Source of the DNA: Betaproteobacteria bacterium
GTDB lineage: Bacteria; Pseudomonadota; Gammaproteobacteria; Burkholderiales; SG8-39
DNA length: 37,557 nucleotides
Assembly (NCBI GenBank): GCA_016210745.1
Contig: JACQTO010000206.1
Coordinates: 1 to 37,557 of the forward strand
Reading direction: 5' to 3'
Numbering within the stretch: the first letter of the stretch is position 1; each line of letters opens with the position of its first letter. Shown one piece after another: positions 1-7,611 of the stretch. The position numbers were made by a program, and so were the translations under genes. A model generated the notes under the pieces. It was given only the letters and a program-made list of their open reading frames with translations, was not told where the DNA came from and did not search any database.

Positions 1-1
1 G

Positions 2-1684
2 ATTGGTCTCGAATACCACTTGTTTCTCGCCAGCATGGCCTTCGTCATCGTCGCCGACGACGCCTATCTGTTCATGGTTGCATGGGAGACGATGGCGCTG
101 GCCTCGTACTTTCTCGTTACCACGGACCACAAGCTTCCCGCCGTCCGCCGGGCCGGCTTCCTTTACCTGCTGGTGGCGCACCTGGGCGCGATCGCGATCC
201 TGCTTTGCTTTGGCGTCATGAGCGGAGGCAAGGGCGACTACACTTTCGACGCGCTGCGCGCCGCGGAACTGAAACCGCTTTGGGCCACGGTGGCGTTCCT
301 GCTCGCCTTTTTCGGCTTCGGGGCCAAGGCCGGGATGATCCCGCTGCATGCGTGGCTGCCCGAAGCGCATCCGGCCGCGCCCTCGCCGGTTTCCGCGCTC
401 ATGAGCGGCATCATGATCAAGACCGCCATCTACGGCATGGTGCGCGTCATCTACGACCTGATCGGGGGCGTGCGCTGGGAATGGGGCTTGCTCGTGCTGG
501 CAATCGGCGCGGGAACGACGCTCTTCGGCGTGCTCTACGCGCTCATGCAGCACGACCTGAAGCGACTGCTCGCCTATCACTCGGTCGAGAATATCGGCAT
601 CATCCTGCTGGGGCTGGGCGCCTCGATGGTCTTCATCGGCTTCGGCCATTCGGCCGCCGGCGCGCTGGGCCTGATTGCCGCCCTCTATCACACCTTGAAT
701 CACGCCGTCTTCAAGGGTCTGTTGTTCCTCGGCGCCGGATCGATCCTTCACGCCACGGGTCTGCGCAACCTGAACGACATGGGGGGGCTGATCCACAAGA
801 TGCCCAAGACCGCGTTCTACTTTCTCATCGGCGCACTGGCCATTTCGGCACTGCCGCCCCTGAACGGCTTCGTCTCCGAGTGGCTGACGTTCCAGGCGGC
901 GCTGCAAGCGCCGCTGCTGCACAACGGCGTGGTGCGAAGCGTGCTTCCGCTTTTCGCGGCGACCCTGGCGCTTGCCGGTGCGCTCACGGCAATGTGCTTC
1001 GTCAAGGTCTACGGCATAGCATTCCTGGGGCAGCCGCGCGAATTGCGGTCCACCCAGCACGCCCCGGCCGCCGGCAGCGGCCACGACGCCGGGGCACTGG
1101 AACAATTCGGCATGGCCTGGCTCGCGGGCGGCTGCTTCGTGCTCGGCCTGTTCCCGACTTCGTTCCTGTTGATGCTGAATCGTGTCTGCACGTCCCTCAC
1201 CGGCAAAGGCCTTTCCAGGCAAGCGCTGGAATCGAACTGGTTGTGGCTGATTCCCACCGCTCCGGAGCAGGCGAGCTACTCGCCCGGCATTTTCCTGGTG
1301 GTAATCGTCGCCGTGACGTGGTTCACCTTCTTGCTGGTGCGCCGCTTTTACCACGGCCGCGTGCGTTACTCCGACCCCTGGGACTGCGGCTATCCCGGGC
1401 AGACCTCGCGCATGCAGGACACTGCGGACGCCTTCGGCCAGCCGATCCGCCACGTGTTCGGCCCCGTCTATCTGATGAAGCGGCACGTGCCCGGGCCGGA
1501 CGATGCCGCGCCCAAGTTTTCGCTCAAGATCGAGGACCGCCACTGGTACTGGGTGTACCTGCCGGTAGCGCGCCTGACCGAATATGTCTCAGCGAAAATC
1601 GCCTTGTTGCAGCAGGGCCGGATCAGCATCTACCTGCTATACAGCTTTCTCACCCTGATCGCGCTGCTGGTTTTCGTCCGATGA
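2..1684 (+). CDS. hyfB: Hydrogenase-4/Ehr membrane subunit B (NuoL/N-like), 5'-truncated by window edge
   Basis: The reading frame is open from base 2, so the true start lies outside the window; a TTG at 20 is internal. The product is a very hydrophobic proton-pumping-type antiporter subunit (NuoL/M/N family). Visible family features are the conserved glutamate in the VAWE segment near the N-terminus, the lysine in GFGAKAGMIPLHAWLPEAHP (a hallmark of the antiporter core), and the helix containing LLAYHSVENIGI. Multiple TM helices follow, with a polar C-terminal extension carrying a DPWDCGYPG segment, typical of HyfB/HycC proteins rather than NuoL. It is the first visible gene of a co-directional run with hyfC, E, F, G and I, and should form part of the membrane arm. 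Assignment to the HyfB branch rests on the gene order and the C-terminal segment. Confidence 0.92.
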   Translation: MGLEYHLFLASMAFVIVADDAYLFMVAWETMALASYFLVTTDHKLPAVRRAGFLYLLVAHLGAIAILLCFGVMSGGKGDYTFDALRAAELKPLWATVAFLLAFFGFGAKAGMIPLHAWLPEAHPAAPSPVSALMSGIMIKTAIYGMVRVIYDLIGGVRWEWGLLVLAIGAGTTLFGVLYALMQHDLKRLLAYHSVENIGIILLGLGASMVFIGFGHSAAGALGLIAALYHTLNHAVFKGLLFLGAGSILHATGLRNLNDMGGLIHKMPKTAFYFLIGALAISALPPLNGFVSEWLTFQAALQAPLLHNGVVRSVLPLFAATLALAGALTAMCFVKVYGIAFLGQPRELRSTQHAPAAGSGHDAGALEQFGMAWLAGGCFVLGLFPTSFLLMLNRVCTSLTGKGLSRQALESNWLWLIPTAPEQASYSPGIFLVVIVAVTWFTFLLVRRFYHGRVRYSDPWDCGYPGQTSRMQDTADAFGQPIRHVFGPVYLMKRHVPGPDDAAPKFSLKIEDRHWYWVYLPVARLTEYVSAKIALLQQGRISIYLLYSFLTLIALLVFVR

Positions 1685-1691
1685 GTCCCGT

Positions 1692-2657
1692 GTGGTACCC
1701 CTTGCCATGGTAGACGCGCCCGCCATTGCGTTCCAGATCCTGCAGTCGGTCTTCGTGGTACTCGCCGCGCCGCTGCTGATGGGCTGGGCAAACCAGTGCC
1801 GTGCCTGGCTGCAGAACCGTTCGGCGCCGAGCATTCTGCTGCCCTACCGCACGCTGGCCAAACTGTTCCACAAGGACGCGGTGATCTCGAAAAACGCCTC
1901 GCCGATCTTCCGCCTCACGCCCTACGTGGTGTTCGGCTGCATGTGGCTCGCGGCCGGCATCGTGCCGGTGCTCGCCACGAACCTGCCGTTCGCTCCCGCT
2001 GCGGACATCATCGCACTGGTGGGCGTGTTCGCCCTGGCGCGGGTGTTTTCGGCCCTGGCGGCGATGGATATCGGCACATCCTTCGGCGGCTTGGGCGCGA
2101 GGCGAGAAATGCTGATCGGATTCCTCGCCGAACCGGCGATGCTGATGACGCTGTTCACCGCCGCCTTCATCAGCGGTTCGACGCAGCTCAACACCATAGT
2201 CGAAACGCTGGGCAACCGTGAGTTCGCCATATATCCGAGCCTCGCTTTTGCCGCGGCGGCCTTCCTCATGGTGCTGCTCGCAGAGAACGCGCGCATCCCG
2301 ATCGACAATCCGACGACGCACCTGGAACTCACCATGATCCACGAGGCGATGATCCTGGAGTATTCGGCGCGCCATCTGGCACTCATCGAGTGGGCGGTGG
2401 CAATCAAGCTGTTCGCCTACGTGAGCATCGGCATTGCGCTGTTCGCGCCCTGGGGCATAGCCGAGGCCGGCAACTGGGCGGCGCTGCCGCTCGCGTTCGC
2501 CGCGCTGGCGGTAAAGCTCGCACTCGCTGGGGCGGCCCTGGCTCTGATGGAGACGCTGCTCGCCAAGTTGCGGCTGTTTCTCGCCCCCGAGTTCCTGTCC
2601 ACGGCATTCCTGCTGGCGGTGCTCGGAATGCTGACCCACTTCCTGACACGCGCCTGA
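1692..2657 (+). CDS. hyfC: Hydrogenase-4/Ehr membrane subunit C (NuoH/HycD-like)
   Basis: About 320 residues with roughly eight TM helices, homologous to HycD/HyfC and complex I NuoH, the subunit that connects the soluble module to the membrane arm. The N-terminal half has the segment APLLMGWANQCRAWLQNRS followed by LPYRTLAKLF, typical of this family. The loop ENARIPIDNPTTHLELTMIHEAMILEYS is the conserved acidic NuoH-type loop (usual form: ARIPVDDPxTHLELTMxHEAM). The start is ambiguous: GTG at 1692 gives the longest frame, ATG at 1707 is equally plausible, and neither has a clear Shine-Dalgarno. It begins 8-23 bp after hyfB and ends 1 bp before hyfE, so the genes are surely co-transcribed. 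Confidence 0.92.
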   Translation: MVPLAMVDAPAIAFQILQSVFVVLAAPLLMGWANQCRAWLQNRSAPSILLPYRTLAKLFHKDAVISKNASPIFRLTPYVVFGCMWLAAGIVPVLATNLPFAPAADIIALVGVFALARVFSALAAMDIGTSFGGLGARREMLIGFLAEPAMLMTLFTAAFISGSTQLNTIVETLGNREFAIYPSLAFAAAAFLMVLLAENARIPIDNPTTHLELTMIHEAMILEYSARHLALIEWAVAIKLFAYVSIGIALFAPWGIAEAGNWAALPLAFAALAVKLALAGAALALMETLLAKLRLFLAPEFLSTAFLLAVLGMLTHFLTRA

Positions 2658-2658
2658 C

Positions 2659-3321
2659 ATGGATCAAACGTTTTCCGGCCAGCTCGTCAACCTGCTTGCG
2701 GCGTTCCTGTTGCTGATCGCTTTTGCGATGCTCTCGCAAAGGCGCATTCTCACGCTGATCCGGCTGTTTGCCTGGCAGGGAATCGCCCTTGCCGCATCGA
2801 CCCTCATCGTGGCCTACTCGACCGGCCAGACCCATCTGTACTTCTCGGCCGTACTGACGGTGCTGCTCAAGGTGATGCTGATCCCGTGGGTGCTGCACCG
2901 GCTGATCGACCGGCTCCAGGTGCGCTGGGACATCGAAACCCTGATCAATATACCGGCCACGATGCTGATCGGCATCGCTCTGGTGATCTTCGCTTTTGCG
3001 CTCGCCGCTCCGATCTCGGAGATGGCGAACACGCTGACCCGCTCGACCCTGGGAATCGCCATTGCGAGCGTGCTGCTCTCGTTCCTGATGATGATCGTGC
3101 GGCGCAAGGCAGTGCCGCAGGTAATCGGGTTCCTGGCGATGGAAAACGGCCTTTTTTTCGCGGCGACCTCCGCCACCTACGGCATGCCCCTGGTCGTGGA
3201 ACTGGGCGTCGCCCTGGACGTGCTGGTAGGCACCTTCATCTTCGGCATCTTCTTCTTCCATATTCGCGAACAGTTCGACAGCCTGGACATCCGCCATATG
3301 GAAAAGCTGAAGGAAGATTGA
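2659..3321 (+). CDS. hyfE: Hydrogenase-4/Ehr membrane subunit E (HyfE; NuoK-like)
   Basis: A 220-residue integral membrane protein with about six to seven TM helices. It matches HyfE, whose C-terminal half resembles NuoK: the stretch QVIGFLAMENGLFFAA is the typical NuoK/HyfE helix with a conserved glutamate. It ends with the polar tail REQFDSLDIRHMEKLKED, also characteristic of HyfE. The ATG is 1 bp after the hyfC stop and the stop is 1 bp before the GTG of hyfF, implying translational coupling. It should sit in the membrane arm between the antiporter-like subunits and HyfC. Formate hydrogenlyase-1 lacks a HyfE counterpart, which places this operon in the Hyf/Ehr type. Confidence 0.92.
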   Translation: MDQTFSGQLVNLLAAFLLLIAFAMLSQRRILTLIRLFAWQGIALAASTLIVAYSTGQTHLYFSAVLTVLLKVMLIPWVLHRLIDRLQVRWDIETLINIPATMLIGIALVIFAFALAAPISEMANTLTRSTLGIAIASVLLSFLMMIVRRKAVPQVIGFLAMENGLFFAATSATYGMPLVVELGVALDVLVGTFIFGIFFFHIREQFDSLDIRHMEKLKED

Positions 3322-3322
3322 C

Positions 3323-4771
3323 GTGGAAATCACCCTCGTCCTCGGCATCCCGCTCTTGGGCGGCTTTCTACTCGCGCTGGTAGGCCATAAGCGCTGGGCG
3401 CCGGAACTGAATGCGCTCATGAGCCTGGTGACCCTGGGCGCGGCGGCCCTGCTCACGGCACGAGTCATCGCCGACGGCCCGATGACGGCAATGCAGGAGC
3501 AGTTCTTCGTCGATCCGTTCAACGTGTTCCTGGTCGCGCTCACCGCATTTGTCGGCTTCACCACGGCCCTCTTCTCCCGGCCGTACATGCGCATCGAGGA
3601 GCACCACGGCCGCCTGAACTCGGCGCGGCTGCGCCTCTACCACAGCATGTACCAACTGTTCTCCTTCACCATGGTGCTGTGCCTGTTGTCGAACAACGTC
3701 GGCATCCTGTGGGTGGCGCTGGAGGGCGCCACGCTATCCACGGTGCTGCTGGTGAGCCTGTACCGCACGCCGGCGAGCCTGGAGGCGGCATGGAAATACT
3801 TCATCCTGTGTTCGGTCGGCATAGCGCAGGCGCTGTTCGGAGTCATCCTCCTCTATTTCGCGGCCGAAAAGGTGCTCGGCCCCGGCGGCACCGCGCTGCT
3901 GTGGACGCACCTTTACGAGGTGCGCGGGGAACTGGAGCCGACGGTGCTGTCGCTCGCGTTCGTGTTTCTTCTGGTGGGCTTCGGCACCAAAGTAGGCTTG
4001 GCACCGCTGCACAATTGGCTGCCCGATGCGCACGCCGAAGGGCCGACGCCGGTCTCGGCGGTGCTCTCGGGCCTGCTGCTCAACGTCGCCCTGTACGCCG
4101 TGGTGCGCAGCAAAGTGCTGGTGGATGGCGCGCTGGGGCGCAATTTCTCGGGCGACCTGATGATGGGCTTCGGGTTGCTCTCGGTCGTGATCGCAGCGTT
4201 CTTTCTGTCGCGGCAGAAGGACATCAAGCGCATGTTCGCGTATTCCTCGATCGAGCACATGGGCATCATGACCTTCGCCTTCGGCATGGGCGGGCCGGTG
4301 GCCGCTTTCGCGGGGCTCCTGCACATGACCGTGCACTCGCTCACCAAGAGCGCCATCTTCTTCACCGTCGGCCACGCCTCGCAGAAGACGGGCACGCAGA
4401 ACATGGCGGACATCCGCGGTCTGATCGAGCAGAGCCCCACGGTCGGCTGGGGTCTGGCGCTGGGCACCCTCGCGATCCTCGGCATGCCGCCGTTTGGCGT
4501 ATTCACCAGCGAATTCATGGTGCTCACTACCGCGATGCACGAGCATCCCTGGGCTACGCCCTTCCTGCTGATTGCCCTCGGGGTGGCCTTCGCCGCGATC
4601 TTCGGCAAGGTACAACCGATGGTGTTCGGCGAAACCAGCGCACGCCGGCTGCCGCATCCGCCGGCGCTTATACCCGTGTTCACGCACTTGGCGATCGTGC
4701 TCATGCTCGGCCTGTATATTCCGCCTTACCTGGTCGACTGGTACCGGCAAGCGGCCGCCTTCATCGGGTGA
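3323..4771 (+). CDS. hyfF: Hydrogenase-4/Ehr membrane subunit F (NuoL/M/N-like antiporter subunit)
   Basis: A 482-residue second antiporter-like subunit starting with GTG one base after the hyfE stop. Conserved features are the glutamate in WVALEGATLSTVLLVSLYRTP, the lysine in GFGTKVGLAPLHNWLPDAHAEGPTPVSA, and the helix DIKRMFAYSSIEHMGIM followed by HMTVHSLTKSAIFF. The C-terminus is short and hydrophobic. HyfF-type subunits carry the NuoM/N fold and provide one putative proton channel. In this operon HyfB and HyfF are the only two antiporter-like proteins visible, so HyfD, present in E. coli hydrogenase 4, is absent. A 40-bp spacer with a GAGGAGT motif separates it from the large-subunit gene. 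Confidence 0.92.
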   Translation: MEITLVLGIPLLGGFLLALVGHKRWAPELNALMSLVTLGAAALLTARVIADGPMTAMQEQFFVDPFNVFLVALTAFVGFTTALFSRPYMRIEEHHGRLNSARLRLYHSMYQLFSFTMVLCLLSNNVGILWVALEGATLSTVLLVSLYRTPASLEAAWKYFILCSVGIAQALFGVILLYFAAEKVLGPGGTALLWTHLYEVRGELEPTVLSLAFVFLLVGFGTKVGLAPLHNWLPDAHAEGPTPVSAVLSGLLLNVALYAVVRSKVLVDGALGRNFSGDLMMGFGLLSVVIAAFFLSRQKDIKRMFAYSSIEHMGIMTFAFGMGGPVAAFAGLLHMTVHSLTKSAIFFTVGHASQKTGTQNMADIRGLIEQSPTVGWGLALGTLAILGMPPFGVFTSEFMVLTTAMHEHPWATPFLLIALGVAFAAIFGKVQPMVFGETSARRLPHPPALIPVFTHLAIVLMLGLYIPPYLVDWYRQAAAFIG

Positions 4772-4811
4772 TGAGTGAACGTCCGGATTCAGGATTGAGG
4801 AGTAACGGCAA

Positions 4812-6359
4812 GTGCCGCTAGAGGAACTTTCGCTGAAGCTGGAGCCGATTCCCGGGGCGATGCCGGCGTCTCGCGCCGTGATTCAAGCCGACGAGCTGCG
4901 CAATGCGTGCGAAAAAGCGCGTGAGCAGAAAGCGCGCCTGGTCGCGCTGTGGGGCAGCGACGAGACTGCGTCCGGTGCGGGCTTCGCGTTGCACGCGGCG
5001 CTCGCACTTCACTCGGGGCTCCTGTGGCTCGAGGTTCCGCTTGCGCGCGAGCATCCCCGCTATCCGAGCATCGCCGATATCTATCCGTGCGCAAACCGCA
5101 TGCAGCGCGCGGCCTACGACCTGATCGGAATTCACGCGCAGGATAGCCCCGATCACCGCAAGTGGCTGCGTCACCGCGCCTGGCCGGGCGGGATATTCCC
5201 GCTCCGCAAGGAATTCGACATCGCCAGCCGCTTCCCGGAATCCGACGACCATTACCCGTTTGTAAAAGTCGCGGGCGAAGGCGTACACGAAATACCGGTA
5301 GGACCGGTGCACGCCGGCGTCATCGAGCCGGGGCACTTCCGCTTTTCCATCGTCGGCGAAAAGATTCTGAGGCTGGAGGAGCGCCTATGCTACAAGCATA
5401 AGGGCATAGAGAAGCGATTCGAGACCATGACGATCGAGGACGGGGCTCGACTGGCGGGCCGCGTGAGCGGCGACTCGACCGTCGCTTACGCCTGGGCCTA
5501 TGCCATGGCCCTGGAGGGAATCAGCGGCACTGAACCGCCGCCGCGCGCGCTCGCCTTGCGCGGCGTCCTGCTGGAACTGGAGCGCATCGCCAACCACCTG
5601 GGCGACCTCGGCTACCTCGGCAACGACGTCGCGCTTTCCTTCGGCTTTTTCCAATTCTGGCGTCTGAAGGAAGACCTGCTGCGTCTCAATGCAGCGCTGT
5701 TTGGCCATCGCTACCTGATGGACCTTGTCGTCCCCGGCGGCCTCGCGCGCGACCTGCAGCCACGCGAGGCCGATCAGCTGATCGAGGGGATCGACGGAAT
5801 GCGGGCCGAAGTCGCGACTCTGCGATCGATCTACGACGAACACGCCGGGGCGCAGGACCGATTCATCATGACGGGCCAGATCTTGCCGGAGCTCGCCCAG
5901 AAACTGGACCTCACCGGGCTCCCCGGCCGAGCAAGCGGGATCCGGCACGACCTGCGGGTCGATTATCCTATCCCACCCTGGCAGCAGGTCGGCGTACGCC
6001 TGGTCTCGCATACGCGCGGCGACGTCGCCGCGCGTGTCTCGGTGCGATTCGATGAAGTGTTCGAATCGATGCGGCTGGTGCAAGCGATCCTCGACCAACT
6101 CCCGCGCGGCGAGGTTCGCGTCCCGATTGCCGCCTGCCCGGGCGCACGACACGGCATCGGCTGGGTCGAGGGCTGGCGCGGCGAAGTCCTGATCACAGTC
6201 GAAACGGCCGGGGAAAATCGAATTCACCGGGTGCACCCCCACGATCCGTCGTGGCAAAATTGGCCGCTGCTCGAGCGAGCGGTACTCGGCAACATCGTTC
6301 CGGACTTCCCGCTGATCAACAAGTCGTTCAACTTGAGCTACAGCGGACAGGATCTGTGA
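4812..6359 (+). CDS. hyfG: Ehr large subunit (fused NuoC-NuoD/HyfG-like) without NiFe ligands
   Basis: 515 residues from a GTG start with GAGG about 13 bp upstream. Residues ~1-150 are the NuoC-like domain, with YPSIADIYPCANRMQRAAYDL and the end motif WPGGIFPLRKEFD. Residues ~160-515 are the NuoD/hydrogenase large-subunit domain (GPVHAGVIEPGHFRF, then RLCYKHKGIEKRFE). In true hydrogenases the first Ni-binding motif is R-x-C-G-x-C; here residues 217-222 read R-V-S-G-D-S. The C-terminal DPCxxC motif is replaced by an ending near PDFPLINKSFNLSYSG. Without these four cysteines a NiFe centre cannot be built, so it should not make or use H2. This fits the Ehr (energy-converting hydrogenase-related) complexes. 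Substrate and electron carrier are unknown. Confidence 0.9.
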   Translation: MPLEELSLKLEPIPGAMPASRAVIQADELRNACEKAREQKARLVALWGSDETASGAGFALHAALALHSGLLWLEVPLAREHPRYPSIADIYPCANRMQRAAYDLIGIHAQDSPDHRKWLRHRAWPGGIFPLRKEFDIASRFPESDDHYPFVKVAGEGVHEIPVGPVHAGVIEPGHFRFSIVGEKILRLEERLCYKHKGIEKRFETMTIEDGARLAGRVSGDSTVAYAWAYAMALEGISGTEPPPRALALRGVLLELERIANHLGDLGYLGNDVALSFGFFQFWRLKEDLLRLNAALFGHRYLMDLVVPGGLARDLQPREADQLIEGIDGMRAEVATLRSIYDEHAGAQDRFIMTGQILPELAQKLDLTGLPGRASGIRHDLRVDYPIPPWQQVGVRLVSHTRGDVAARVSVRFDEVFESMRLVQAILDQLPRGEVRVPIAACPGARHGIGWVEGWRGEVLITVETAGENRIHRVHPHDPSWQNWPLLERAVLGNIVPDFPLINKSFNLSYSGQDL

Positions 6360-6375
6360 GAGAGGTCGAAAGCGC

Positions 6376-6894
6376 ATGTACCAGCTGTTGAAACAGATCG
6401 TCAAGACGGGAATTGTCAGCGAGCCGCCGCCGCAGGCCGACGAGGCGCTGCGCCAGCTTGAACAGCGGCTGCCCGAGGCGATTCTCGGCCACATCGGACG
6501 CGCGCTCGCAATCCGCCATGTGGACGCAGGCTCCTGCAACGGCTGCGAGCTGGAAATCCACGCCTGCAACGGCCCGCACTACAACCTCGAGCGCCTCGGC
6601 ATCAAGTTCGTCGCCAGTCCCCGGCATGCCGACATGCTGCTCGTGACAGGCCCGGTGGCGCGCAACATGGAAGTGGCGCTCAAACGGACCTACGACGCAA
6701 CGCCGGATCCAAAGCTCGTGGTCGCCATCGGTGACTGTGGCTGCAGCGGCGGGATATTCGGTGAATCCTACGCCTCCTGCGGTCGCGTCGCGAACGTGAT
6801 TCCGGTGGATGTGGCCGTCCCAGGCTGTCCGCCCACACCCACGGCGATCATGCAGGGTATTCTCACCGCCATCAGCGCCGGCAAGCGCAGCTGA
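6376..6894 (+). CDS. hyfI: Ehr small subunit, NuoB-like [4Fe-4S] protein (HyfI/HycG-like)
   Basis: 172 residues from ATG with AGAGAGG upstream. It belongs to the NADH dehydrogenase 20 kDa (NuoB)/hydrogenase small-subunit family. The proximal cluster ligands are visible: C54 and C57 in SCNGCELE, a cysteine in GDCGCSGG (C121 or C123), and C151 in PGCPPTP. So the iron-sulfur relay subunit is intact even though the partner large subunit has lost the NiFe site. The N-terminal ~45 residues form an amphipathic leader typical of HycG/HyfI. It follows hyfG by 16 bp. The ferredoxin-type subunit (HyfH/HycF) is not found downstream; if present it must be upstream of the window. Confidence 0.92.
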   Translation: MYQLLKQIVKTGIVSEPPPQADEALRQLEQRLPEAILGHIGRALAIRHVDAGSCNGCELEIHACNGPHYNLERLGIKFVASPRHADMLLVTGPVARNMEVALKRTYDATPDPKLVVAIGDCGCSGGIFGESYASCGRVANVIPVDVAVPGCPPTPTAIMQGILTAISAGKRS

Positions 6895-7005
6895 TCCACC
6901 GATATCGGACCGAACCCCAATGGAAGCCCCGCAATCTCCTGATGACACCGACACAGCCCCGGCGCGCCCCGGGTTCCCCGTAATGCCGGCCGCTTCCCGT
7001 AAGTG

Positions 7006-7455
7006 ATGGAATCGTTATCGCTATCCTTTGTCGGCTGGTTCTTCACGCTGTTCTCGGCCGCAGTACTCGTCCTCGGCTTCTCGATCATCGGCTGGCTGTA
7101 CCGCTCCGGAAAACTCGGCGCACGCTATCTCCAGGGGGGCCACCTCTGGAACGATGCGCTGCTGCTCGTGATCTGGAATGTAGGGCTCGCCGGCGGCATT
7201 GGCGTGCTCGCGCGCCAATCATTCGGCCGTTACCTGCTCGGCATGTTCTGCTGGGTACTGATCGCGCTGGTGGTACTTTCGGCGGCCAACCGGTTGTGGG
7301 CCCTGCGCCAAGCACACCGCGACACACCGCCCGGCGATTGGATCAGGGCCATCTCCGCCGCTCTGGTGCTGGTGCTGCCGGTGGTCGCCCTTTGCGGCGC
7401 GACCATCGTGACCCTTAGAAGCGAGGCGGCCTGGCGCGCGTTCGTCGGGAGTTAG
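7006..7455 (+). CDS. Unknown four-TM membrane protein at end of the Ehr operon
   Basis: About 149 residues with four predicted TM helices (around residues 8-28, 48-66, 73-92 and 115-135) and short polar loops; the last loop is basic (LRQAHRDTPPGDW). I do not recognise a family. GTG at 7003 would add one residue; ATG at 7006 is preferred, but no strong ribosome-binding site is visible. It lies 111 bp after hyfI on the same strand and is followed by a GC-rich hairpin, so it could be the last gene of the Ehr transcript or a separate gene. The 6895-7005 gap holds no convincing ORF or terminator. Function unknown. Confidence 0.65.
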   Translation: MESLSLSFVGWFFTLFSAAVLVLGFSIIGWLYRSGKLGARYLQGGHLWNDALLLVIWNVGLAGGIGVLARQSFGRYLLGMFCWVLIALVVLSAANRLWALRQAHRDTPPGDWIRAISAALVLVLPVVALCGATIVTLRSEAAWRAFVGS

Positions 7456-7463
7456 TATCCTGC

Positions 7464-7484
7464 CGGCGGGGCGCCGCCCCGCCG
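7464..7484 (+). terminator. GC-rich hairpin after the Ehr operon
   Basis: A perfect 9-bp stem (CGGCGGGGC / GCCCCGCCG) with a 3-nt loop begins 9 bp after the stop at 7455. There is no following T-run, so it is either a weak or factor-assisted terminator or an mRNA 3'-end stabiliser. Confidence 0.45.
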
Positions 7485-7553
7485 CGTCAACGGCAGTCCG
7501 AGATTTTCCGCGGGTCGACGCGATGTATCTTGCCCGTAGCATGTGCAAGGTGA

Positions 7554-7582
7554 TTGCAGTCTGCGCCGCTTTCGAATATAAA
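7554..7582 (+). promoter_or_regulatory. Probable sigma-70 promoter of homospermidine synthase
   Basis: TTGCAG (7554-7559) and TATAAA (7577-7582) are separated by exactly 17 bp. The expected start near 7589 would give a ~23-nt leader before the GTG at 7612. The -10 is close to consensus, the -35 only half. Confidence 0.5.
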
Positions 7583-7611
7583 CACACCGTCGTATCCCTC
7601 ATCGCGTCAGG

